Assembly (NCBI GenBank): GCA_034436035.1
Contig: DAOTVW010000154.1
Location: forward strand, 1 to 9,432
Source: UBA4823 sp034436035
GTDB lineage: Bacteria > Chloroflexota > Anaerolineae > Anaerolineales > UBA4823
Length of the DNA: 9,432 bases
Reading direction: 5' to 3'
How positions within the stretch are numbered: the stretch's first letter is position 1; every line of letters starts with the position of its first letter. This document shows, in pieces, positions 1-5,424 of this stretch. A program made the translations under genes and the position numbers. Below the pieces are notes generated by a model that searched no databases, was not told the origin of the DNA, and was given only the letters and a program-made list of their open reading frames with translations.

Positions 1-517
1 GCCACATGATTTTCGCTCGTTGGCGAATATCTGAGGGTATGGCATTCAGGTCTGGTAAATATTCCCGGTCAGCGGCTAAAGGCATGAAATATGGTTCCCC
101 GCCGGCGAAGCGTGTGGCAGACTCATAAGTTAAATAACCAGGATTTGGGATAAGGACCACATCACCAGGATTGATAAACGCCTGAGTGGTGTGAAAAATC
201 CCTTCTTTAGACCCTAACAAGGGTACGATTTCCCGATTTGGATCAATTTCCACCTGATAGGTGCGCTGGTACATTGTAGCCCACGCCTCTAATAATGCCT
301 GGCTGCCACGGTGCGGTTGATAACCATGTACATCGGGACGCTGTGCTGATTGCCAAAGTGTTTCTAAAATATGTGGCGCAGGAGGCAAATCCGGCGAGCC
401 AATATCCAATCGGATGACATTTTTGCCAGCAGCTTTCAGCGCCGAAATGCGCGTTTCTAAACCCGCAAAATATTGTGTCTGTAAAGTCTGTAAACGATGC
501 GAAGGAGAAAAATTCAT
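1..517 (-). CDS. PLP-dependent class I/II aminotransferase, DapL/AspC-like (3' end beyond window)
   Basis: The first 172 codons of a fold-type I aminotransferase are visible; the rest, including the PLP-binding lysine, lies left of position 1. I read this frame directly from the complement. Family signatures are LDIGSPDLPP (residues 37-46, substrate loop), the H-G-Y-x-P-x-R-G stretch at 64-71, LGSKEG (101-106, cofactor phosphate region) and NPGY (125-128), with MPL..DREYLPDL at 145-157. These resemble LL-diaminopimelate and aspartate/aromatic aminotransferases. It is the sixth gene of the aromatic operon, 11 bases after aroE, with a GAGG-type ribosome site just before the ATG. Inference: next to tyrA, the likely job is transamination of 4-hydroxyphenylpyruvate to tyrosine (or of phenylpyruvate or prephenate), but DAP aminotransferase cannot be excluded from the N-terminal part. 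Family assignment is firm, substrate is not. Confidence 0.85.
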   Translation of the reverse strand, partial: MNFSPSHRLQTLQTQYFAGLETRISALKAAGKNVIRLDIGSPDLPPAPHILETLWQSAQRPDVHGYQPHRGSQALLEAWATMYQRTYQVEIDPNREIVPLLGSKEGIFHTTQAFINPGDVVLIPNPGYLTYESATRFAGGEPYFMPLAADREYLPDLNAIPSDIRQRAKIMW

Positions 518-528
518 TGTTAATCCTC

Positions 529-1401
529 TTAATGAATGATTATGGAAGCAGGCAAAGGACGTTTCAGGGATATACCGGTCCAGATTTCGAAGGAACAGGC
601 CGCTTGTTCTAACAACATACCCATCCCATTCAGTCCACACAATCCCAATTGCTTCGCTTGGGTGAGAAAATCCGTTTCTGAAGGATTATATACTAAATCG
701 TACACACGAACTTTAGAATTGATTTGGATACCAGAGGGGAAAAACTGCAGCGTCTCTTGTCCAATCATCCCGACCGGTGTGCAATTTACAATTAATGATA
801 AGGTTTCACCAGTATCTCTATATAGATGATATAGTTGCGACAGATCGAAAGCCCGCATGAGTGGTACATGAGTCAATGTGGGCTTGCCTAACCTTTCTTG
901 AATGCCTTCGATTAATTGTTCGGCTCTCTCTAACCGGCGGGCAACAATATCGATCTGCCATCCATGTTTGAGCAATCCAACTACCACTGCTCGGGCGGCA
1001 CCACCTGCCCCGAAGATCAATGCTCTTCCTTTTGAATTGAGGTCAATTAAGCGGGAGACATCCCTTAGGAATCCAACCACATCCGTGTTTTCTCCCAATA
1101 CCTGCCCATTAGAATAATACAGGGTATTCACCGCACCTATAATCTCGGCATCGCTGGTTAAGCCATCCAAAAAGGGGATGATGTTTTGTTTATGCGGGAT
1201 TGTTACATTGATTCCATTCAAGTCACCCGCTTTAATTTTCTGGATGATTTTACGAAATTCAAGGTTTTTTTGATCATCATTTGCAATGGGAAACAGCTCG
1301 TAGTTTCCCTGCAATCCCTGCATTTTTAAAAATTCCTGGTGAATACGCGGGGAAAAGCTGTGCTGTAATGGATACCCAATGAGGCCAAAGTGATAAATCA
1401 C
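529..1401 (-). CDS. aroE: Shikimate dehydrogenase AroE
   Basis: NADPH-dependent reduction of 3-dehydroshikimate to shikimate, the fourth step of the shikimate pathway, in the cytoplasm. The 290 residues match the family's usual 270-290. Visible motifs: IGYPLQHSFSP (8-18) for substrate binding, NVTIPHK (65-71) with catalytic Lys71, GAVNT (89-93), GENTDVVGF (103-111) with catalytic Asp107, the glycine-rich nucleotide loop GAGGAAR (131-137), VARRLERA (153-160) with arginines suited to the NADP phosphate, and the C-terminal NGMGMLLEQA (258-267) with Gln266. The start codon is GTG at 1401, supported by a GGAG site formed by the last Glu codon of aroA, six bases upstream of the GTG. The gene begins three bases after the aroA stop, so translation is likely coupled. 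The residue assignments rest on known family patterns; the identity is secure. Confidence 0.96.
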   Translation of the reverse strand: MIYHFGLIGYPLQHSFSPRIHQEFLKMQGLQGNYELFPIANDDQKNLEFRKIIQKIKAGDLNGINVTIPHKQNIIPFLDGLTSDAEIIGAVNTLYYSNGQVLGENTDVVGFLRDVSRLIDLNSKGRALIFGAGGAARAVVVGLLKHGWQIDIVARRLERAEQLIEGIQERLGKPTLTHVPLMRAFDLSQLYHLYRDTGETLSLIVNCTPVGMIGQETLQFFPSGIQINSKVRVYDLVYNPSETDFLTQAKQLGLCGLNGMGMLLEQAACSFEIWTGISLKRPLPASIIIH

Positions 1402-1404
1402 TGC

Positions 1405-2733
1405 TTACTCCACACAGATGATTTCTGCCCCAAGAGAACGCATGAGGGGGATAAATTCAGGCAAGGATTCATGGACGACTTCAGCGCCGTGGACGAGGAC
1501 TGGCTTTTCTGCTGCCAATCCCGCCACCATCAAAGCCATTGCTAAGCGGTGATCCCCATGTGCTTCGACTTCTCCTCCGAGAATTTTACCTCTGCCTTTA
1601 ATATGAAAACCGTCGGTTAGCTCTGTCACATCGACACCAATCTTGCTTAATTCCTGACAGAGCATTGCAATCCGATCGCTTTCCTTATAACGCAATTCTT
1701 CAGCTTGCCTTACAATAGTTTCCCCGCTTGCAAAAGCAGCAGCGACCCCAAAAATTGGGAACTCATCAATCATGCGCACAACAACATCACCATTTACCTC
1801 AACACCATTTAAATGGCTGGTTGAGACGACCAGATCCCCGGCTGCTTCACCTCCCTGATTGACGATGTTATTGGCAAAACAATCCCCATTCATCTTTTGA
1901 AGTACCTCTAGTAAACCGGCTCGCGTCGGATTTAATCCTACACGCTGAATAAAAATTTGAGAGTTCGGGGTAATCAAACCCGCAACGATGAAAAACGCAG
2001 CAGATGAAATATCACTGGGCAGGTTAATCTCGAGCGGTTTTAAGGGATGCTGGAGTGGCGTAACAGTAACGCAATATTTTTTATTCCCGTTATAAACAAT
2101 GACATCGCTATTAATCTGCGCTCCCATTGCTGTTAACATTCTTTCAGTATGATCTCGGGAGGGTCCGGGTTCGATTAATGTAGAGGGACGATCACCAGCG
2201 AGGGCGCTCAGGATTAAGCATGTTTTGACTTGTGCGCTGGCAATGGGTAATTCATACTCAATGCCTCTTATCTTAGTGGCTGGTTTCTTTATTATCAATG
2301 GTGCACAGCCATTCGTGGATTGGATATTAATCCCCATTTTCTGCATGGGCTCTACTATCCGATCCATTGGTCTTTTTCGGAGCCCTTCACTTCCGTCCAA
2401 AATGCCGGCTGTCCGATTAGCCGCCATTGCCCCAGCCAGTAAACGGATTGTCGTAGCGGAATTTCCACAGTGGATGACCTTTTCTGCATCTTTCCAGCTC
2501 GCCATCCCTTGGCCATAGACAATTAGAGTATTATCGCTCATTTCCCATTTCACCCCGAAAAGATCCATCGCTTGTAACATCGGTTGGGTAACCCCCGCAA
2601 GCAGAAAATGATCGATTGTACTCTTCCCTTCCGCCATGGCTGCAAATAATAATGCGCGGTGGGAAAGCGATTTATCACCAGGCAAGGATATTGAACCATG
2701 TAAGCCATCCGCTGGATAAACGATACAATCCAT
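1405..2733 (-). CDS. aroA: 3-phosphoshikimate 1-carboxyvinyltransferase (EPSP synthase) AroA
   Basis: Transfers the enolpyruvyl group of PEP to shikimate 3-phosphate, making EPSP, the sixth step of the shikimate pathway. 442 residues, normal for the family (about 430-450). Motifs seen: LPGDKSLSHRALL (17-29) with Lys21, GNSATTIRLLAG (90-101), the RPMDRIVEPM block (121-130), SAQVKTCLILSALAG (166-180), RDHTERML (193-200), the catalytic Asp323 in IDEFP, YKESDRIA (349-356) and HGDHRLAMAL (392-401). The PEP loop reads G-N-S-A-T-T, with alanine (Ala93) where E. coli-type enzymes have the glycine that glyphosate packs against; the overall loop resembles the class II, CP4-like form. The ATG lies three bases after the tyrA stop, inside the same operon. 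Function is certain; inhibitor tolerance is inferred only. Confidence 0.97.
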   Translation of the reverse strand: MDCIVYPADGLHGSISLPGDKSLSHRALLFAAMAEGKSTIDHFLLAGVTQPMLQAMDLFGVKWEMSDNTLIVYGQGMASWKDAEKVIHCGNSATTIRLLAGAMAANRTAGILDGSEGLRKRPMDRIVEPMQKMGINIQSTNGCAPLIIKKPATKIRGIEYELPIASAQVKTCLILSALAGDRPSTLIEPGPSRDHTERMLTAMGAQINSDVIVYNGNKKYCVTVTPLQHPLKPLEINLPSDISSAAFFIVAGLITPNSQIFIQRVGLNPTRAGLLEVLQKMNGDCFANNIVNQGGEAAGDLVVSTSHLNGVEVNGDVVVRMIDEFPIFGVAAAFASGETIVRQAEELRYKESDRIAMLCQELSKIGVDVTELTDGFHIKGRGKILGGEVEAHGDHRLAMALMVAGLAAEKPVLVHGAEVVHESLPEFIPLMRSLGAEIICVE

Positions 2734-2736
2734 TAT

Positions 2737-3606
2737 TTAACCCTTTGTCTCAGATTTCAGCATGGTTTTCAACCGTAAAGCGGCTTGATTTAATTGTTCA
2801 ATCAAAGCATCGTCTTGACCGCTTTCTAAAAGAGAACGCAGCAATTTCCATTCTCCTTCGACTTTTGACATCGCTTGAAGAATTTGCTCCCTATTTGTCT
2901 TCAGAACATCCGCCATCATAGAGGTTGGTGTTGCTGCTAAACGTGCGCTGCTGCGAAAACCACTTCCGATCAGCATGGAGCTCTCAAGCGGTGTTCCTAG
3001 CGTTAATATACTTGCTAATAAATAGGGAACATGGGAAACTGCTGCTACCCAGCGATCATGGGTTTCGGCATCCAACCATATTGGCTTACTGCCAACTCCC
3101 TGAACGAGCTGGGTGACCAAATTTTTTGCCCCTTCGCTGGTTCGCTCCAGCGGAACTAAAGCAAAAGGCGCATTCAAAAAAATTTGCCCGTCAGCGTTTT
3201 CAATTCCTAAAACCTCTTTTCCACACATTGGATGAGCCCCAATCGGATCAAATCGCTCATCCAGTTCTGACATGGTTTGACAAATAGCCTGCTTTGTTGA
3301 ACCAATATCCATGACCACCGCCGGGTTGGTAATATAAGCATCCAGCTGTGTTAGGGTTTCAATGATTTTTCCCACCGGTACCGCCAGTATGATCAAGTCA
3401 ACCTCTGGGATATTGGATAAATCAGGAAAAACCCCTTCAACAAATTGATGGCGCAGCGCTAGTTCCCGAGCAGTTCTATTCGGCTCAACACCATAAATAC
3501 TTTTACATTTTCCTTTCAATGCTAATGCAAGGGATCCCCCCATCAACCCTAAACCTACAATAAGAATGCGACAATCGGATAAGAGCGTGGGGGGTTGTGG
3601 TTTCAT
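2737..3606 (-). CDS. tyrA: Prephenate dehydrogenase TyrA (monofunctional)
   Basis: Oxidative decarboxylation of prephenate to 4-hydroxyphenylpyruvate, the committed tyrosine step. 289 residues: a Rossmann domain followed by a helical dimerisation domain, without the chorismate mutase domain of E. coli TyrA and without a C-terminal ACT domain. Seen: GLGLMGG (18-24); Glu41 at the end of the second strand (YGVEPN), which suggests NAD rather than NADP; DIGSTK (100-105); IGAHPMCG (122-129) with the catalytic His125; AVSHVPY (189-195); and GSGFRSSARLA (214-224) with substrate-binding arginines. Its ATG overlaps the aroF stop as ATGA (3603-3606), and I see no good ribosome site, so it is probably translated by coupling to aroF. 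Arogenate use cannot be ruled out from sequence, but prephenate is the likelier substrate. Confidence 0.95.
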   Translation of the reverse strand: MKPQPPTLLSDCRILIVGLGLMGGSLALALKGKCKSIYGVEPNRTARELALRHQFVEGVFPDLSNIPEVDLIILAVPVGKIIETLTQLDAYITNPAVVMDIGSTKQAICQTMSELDERFDPIGAHPMCGKEVLGIENADGQIFLNAPFALVPLERTSEGAKNLVTQLVQGVGSKPIWLDAETHDRWVAAVSHVPYLLASILTLGTPLESSMLIGSGFRSSARLAATPTSMMADVLKTNREQILQAMSKVEGEWKLLRSLLESGQDDALIEQLNQAALRLKTMLKSETKG

Positions 3607-4643
3607 TTCGCAAAAACTGCTTTCTTAGCAAATAAATCTCTTCCCACTGCTTCTGCAATGCCGCGAATCTGACTGACTAACTCAGCGAACCGTTCTGGTT
3701 TTAGGGATTGGCCGCCATCCGATTTTGCCTCTGCAGGATTGGGATGTACCTCGACGATTAATCCATCCGCCCCGGCAGCAATTGCTGCGCGGGCAATTGC
3801 GGTGACGTATTCCCAGTTACCGGTACTGTGGCTGGGATCGAGAATAACCGGAAGGTGAGTTGCATTCTTTAATACCGGAATGGCATTGATGTCGGTCGTA
3901 TTCCGTGTGGCTGTCTCGAAGGTGCGGATGCCCCTTTCACATAAGATAACCCGTCGATTATCGTGAGACAAAACATATTCTGCCGCCATAAGTAACTCTT
4001 CAATCGTCGCCATCATACCACGTTTGATCAATACCGGATGTTGGCTTTCGCCAGCAGCATGCAATAGGGCATAATTCTGCATATTTCTGGCGCCGATTTG
4101 TAACACATCGGCGTATTTCGCTACGAGATTTACTTGTTCGGGCGACATTACTTCCGTGATTATCGGCATCCCGGTTAACTCGCGAGCTTCTGCCAGAATT
4201 TCTAAACCTTCCTCGCCCATACCCTGGAAGGAATAGGGAGAAGTACGGGGTTTATATGCCCCACCGCGTAAAGCATGAGCACCCGCTTCTTTGACCGCAA
4301 AAGCAGTTTCTAGCATTTGACTGCGGCTTTCCACTGAACAAGGACCAGCGATTAACACGATCGAACTAGTACCGATTGTCACTCCATCTAAGTTGAAGAC
4401 AGTATCCTCCTTTTGAAACTCACGCGATGCTAACTTATATGGACGGGTAATCGGGACAATGCGATCTACACCCGGCAAATACAAGAATTGATCTTTTTGT
4501 ACCGGTCGTCCATCCCCAATGGCTCCGATAATACAACGTTCTTCCCCTTTGGATAAGTGTGCCTTCATTCCGCATTCCTCCACGCGTTTGACAACGCTAT
4601 TGATTTGGTCTTCGGATGCATCCGCATGCATAATGATTAACAT
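3603..4643 (-). CDS. aroF: 3-deoxy-7-phosphoheptulonate (DAHP) synthase, Thermotoga-type AroF with N-terminal regulatory domain
   Basis: Condenses PEP and erythrose 4-phosphate to DAHP, the entry step of aromatic biosynthesis. 346 residues: a ferredoxin/ACT-like N-terminal domain (about 1-67), a linker with PYKLASREF (68-76), then the TIM barrel. Metal ligands fall at Cys102 (AGPCSVE), His272 (DPSHSTG), Glu298 (VEVHP) and Asp309 (SDGGQS). RGGAYKPRTSPYSFQG (126-141), QIGARN (182-187), IKRG (206-209) and CERGIRTFE (235-243) form the substrate sites. In the Thermotoga enzyme this type of N-terminal domain mediates feedback inhibition by tyrosine and phenylalanine, so the same is expected here and would add protein-level control to the attenuator upstream. 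An AAGGAG ribosome site lies eight bases before the ATG. It follows aroH by 24 bases and overlaps tyrA by four. A lysine-rich tail (339-346) extends slightly beyond the Thermotoga end. Confidence 0.97.
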   Translation of the reverse strand: MLIIMHADASEDQINSVVKRVEECGMKAHLSKGEERCIIGAIGDGRPVQKDQFLYLPGVDRIVPITRPYKLASREFQKEDTVFNLDGVTIGTSSIVLIAGPCSVESRSQMLETAFAVKEAGAHALRGGAYKPRTSPYSFQGMGEEGLEILAEARELTGMPIITEVMSPEQVNLVAKYADVLQIGARNMQNYALLHAAGESQHPVLIKRGMMATIEELLMAAEYVLSHDNRRVILCERGIRTFETATRNTTDINAIPVLKNATHLPVILDPSHSTGNWEYVTAIARAAIAAGADGLIVEVHPNPAEAKSDGGQSLKPERFAELVSQIRGIAEAVGRDLFAKKAVFAK

Positions 4644-4667
4644 AATATTTACTCCTTCCTCTATTCC

Positions 4668-5048
4668 TTATTCTTCAAAATAATGCTGTGCCCATTCTGG
4701 TCTTAATTTGCCAGCCTCACCAAGATACACATGATGAATTTGTTTGGTAGTTAAATCAGTATTCCAATGGATCAGGACGCGTATACATTTTTTTAGGCTA
4801 TTGGAAACTGGAATCTCTTGTGCGCACATTAACGGGACTTCGCCCCATCCAATTTGCCGCGCAGCTTTTGCAGGAAATTCACTTGACAAATCCTCTGTCG
4901 TCGTGAAAATGCAACTCGCAATATCCTCTGGCTCCAAGCCAGGGTTTGCCTTTTGGATTGCTAAGAGCAATTCTCGAGTAGCTTGCAGAATCATCTCAGC
5001 TGTATCATCCTCAACGACAGTTGCTCCGCGTACACCTCTTAATGCCAT
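4668..5048 (-). CDS. aroH: Chorismate mutase, AroH class (Bacillus type)
   Basis: Converts chorismate to prephenate, feeding the tyrosine and phenylalanine branches; this class forms pseudo-alpha/beta-barrel trimers. 126 residues from the ATG at 5048, matching the B. subtilis length of about 127. Active-site residues align with it almost number for number: Arg7 (LRGVRGAT), Arg64 (FPAKAAR), Cys75 and Glu78 (CAQE), Arg90 (LKKCIRV) and Tyr108 (HHVYL). The open frame continues upstream to a TTG at 5138, but that extension runs through an intrinsic terminator and has no family similarity. A GGAG site at 5056-5059, seven bases before the ATG and just after the terminator's U-tract, decides the start at 5048. 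It is the first enzyme gene of the operon and the one directly behind the attenuator. Confidence 0.95.
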   Translation of the reverse strand: MALRGVRGATVVEDDTAEMILQATRELLLAIQKANPGLEPEDIASCIFTTTEDLSSEFPAKAARQIGWGEVPLMCAQEIPVSNSLKKCIRVLIHWNTDLTTKQIHHVYLGEAGKLRPEWAQHYFEE

Positions 5049-5055
5049 TACGCTA

Positions 5056-5059
5056 CTCC
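5056..5059 (-). promoter_or_regulatory. Ribosome binding site of aroH
   Basis: GGAG on the minus strand, seven bases before the ATG at 5048 and five bases beyond the terminator U-tract. It fixes the aroH start and means translation of aroH is possible only on transcripts that have read through the attenuator. Confidence 0.7.
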
Positions 5060-5063
5060 ATAT

Positions 5064-5097
5064 AAAAAAAATCCTGCGAAGCCGTTGGCCTCGCAGG
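5064..5097 (-). terminator. Intrinsic terminator in the aro operon leader (attenuator)
   Basis: As minus-strand RNA, CCUGCGAGGCC pairs with GGCUUCGCAGG to give an uninterrupted 11-bp stem with a three-base AAC loop, then one A and eight U residues (5071-5064). One pair is a G-U wobble (5090/5080) that would be an A-C mismatch in the opposite transcript, so the structure is built for minus-strand RNA. It sits 27 bases after the leader peptide stop and upstream of the aroH ribosome site, the place expected for a transcription attenuator. There is no other gene for it to terminate except the leader peptide. Confidence 0.93.
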
Positions 5098-5143
5098 TTA
5101 AGATCTCCTAAAACATCAATCCGCTTAAGCACCGCCAACGGCT
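5080..5143 (-). promoter_or_regulatory. Antiterminator pairing (leader segment 2 with terminator segment 3)
   Basis: The RNA segment AGCCGUUGGC (5143-5134), within leader codons 22-25, is perfectly complementary over 10 bases to GCCAACGGCU (5089-5080), which is most of the terminator's upper stem plus its loop. The two structures cannot coexist, because the antiterminator uses bases from both arms of the terminator. A ribosome stopped at the Tyr codons (5184-5161) leaves the 5143-5134 segment free to pair. A ribosome at the stop codon (5127-5125) would cover it and let the terminator form. The pairings are seen in the sequence; the switching is inferred from the known trp/his/phe attenuators. 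Confidence 0.85.
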
Positions 5144-5191
5144 GCCACTCTATGGCTTCCGTAAAAATAAAAATAGCGGTAATAAGCGGAT
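5119..5191 (-). promoter_or_regulatory. Leader helix 1:2 (Tyr-codon region with stop-codon region)
   Basis: In minus-strand RNA, 5191-5176 (leader codons 6-11, including the first two Tyr codons) pairs with 5135-5119 (leader codons 25-27, the stop and the bases just after it). Nine consecutive pairs (5191-5183 with 5119-5127) are followed by a 2x3 internal loop and five more pairs (5180-5176 with 5131-5135). A ribosome translating or stalled in codons 7-12 would block it. It overlaps the antiterminator segment by only two bases (5134-5135), so it is more likely a pause hairpin or a competitor by position than a classic fully exclusive 1:2 stem. Confidence 0.65.
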
Positions 5192-5208
5192 AAATTAATG
5201 GTCTTCAT
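5125..5208 (-). CDS. Tyr/Phe-rich attenuation leader peptide (27 aa)
   Basis: A small ORF from ATG at 5208 to TAA at 5127-5125. Residues 9-16 read YYRYFYFY: five Tyr and two Phe codons in eight, flanked by ordinary residues (start MKTINLSA, end VAAVGGA). A cluster of codons for the end products of the operon behind it, followed by an intrinsic terminator and an alternative antiterminator, is the hallmark of a regulatory leader peptide whose translation, not product, matters. The Tyr codons span 5184-5161 and lie upstream of the antiterminator segment, so a stall at any of them leaves that segment exposed. The ATG is only 16 bases below the -10 box, giving an untranslated leader of about ten bases with no Shine-Dalgarno. 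The frame is open further upstream, to 5409, but that part runs through the promoter. I know of no named leader of this sequence. Confidence 0.88.
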   Translation of the reverse strand: MKTINLSAYYRYFYFYGSHRVAAVGGA

Positions 5209-5224
5209 AGCTGTATTGTTTATT

Positions 5225-5253
5225 ATTCTACCGACCCTATCAAGGCTTGTCAA
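5225..5253 (-). promoter_or_regulatory. Sigma70-type promoter of the aro operon
   Basis: On the minus strand a perfect -35 TTGACA (5253-5248), a 17-base spacer and a -10 TAGAAT (5230-5225, five of six to consensus). Transcription should start near 5219-5217, only about ten bases before the leader peptide ATG. The near-consensus sequence predicts a strong promoter, consistent with control by premature termination after initiation. Confidence 0.85.
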
Positions 5254-5265
5254 GATATCAAGGCT
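5238..5265 (-). repeat. 10-bp direct repeat flanking the -35 box, possible operator
   Basis: The minus-strand sequence AGCCTTGATA occurs at 5265-5256 and again at 5247-5238, 18 bases apart, with the eight bases between them containing TTGACA. The core TTGA thus recurs three times, at 5261-5258, 5253-5250 and 5243-5240. The copies lie over the promoter where a repressor or activator would bind. It may also be a chance duplication of a -35-like element. No regulator gene is in the window. Confidence 0.4.
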
Positions 5266-5343
5266 AGGTTGAGAGATGAAAACTATCCAAGATTTCCTCA
5301 AGATTTTTGTTAATTTCGACCAGAAATACAAGGAAGAGCCGTT

Positions 5344-5349
5344 TATAAT
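5344..5349 (+). promoter_or_regulatory. Probable -10 box of the guaB-alr transcript
   Basis: A perfect TATAAT on the plus strand, 75 bases before the guaB ATG. The hexamers 16-18 bases upstream (around 5320-5327) have poor -35 similarity, so the promoter is either activator-dependent or not sigma70-optimal. Expected start is near 5356, giving a leader of about 69 bases. It is divergent from the aro promoter, the two -10 boxes being about 115 bases apart. Confidence 0.45.
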
Positions 5350-5356
5350 AAAATTG

Positions 5357-5373
5357 ATTGGAGATAGTCCAAT
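5357..5373 (+). repeat. Perfect 6-bp inverted repeat near the predicted guaB transcription start
   Basis: ATTGGA (5357-5362), five bases, TCCAAT (5368-5373). It starts eight bases after the TATAAT box, at or just past the expected +1, a usual place for a repressor operator. As RNA it would be a small stem-loop at the 5' end of the message. No U-tract follows, so it is not a terminator. Confidence 0.4.
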
Positions 5374-5424
5374 AAGTGGTTCGAAATTTTTCTTTGGTGG
5401 TGATATCAAATTCTGGAGGGTAGT

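Noticed and set aside
5104..5108. AGGAG between the leader stop and the terminator, looking like a ribosome site.
   Set aside because: No start codon follows at a usable distance; the nearest upstream ATG opens a two-codon frame. It is probably spacer sequence.
5049..5138. N-terminal extension of aroH from a TTG at 5138 (30 extra residues).
   Set aside because: It reads through the intrinsic terminator, has no similarity to AroH, and the ATG at 5048 has its own GGAG site and matches the B. subtilis start.
5098..5208. tRNA-Tyr T-box riboswitch as an alternative explanation for the leader.
   Set aside because: The leader before the terminator is only about 120 bases and fully occupied by an ORF; no T-box consensus or specifier stem was seen, and the Tyr codon run points to translation-based sensing.
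5209..5409. Upstream in-frame extension of the leader peptide to an ATG at 5409 (94-residue ORF).
   Set aside because: It would span the TTGACA/TAGAAT promoter and the guaB control region. The ATG at 5208 is the only start compatible with the predicted transcript.
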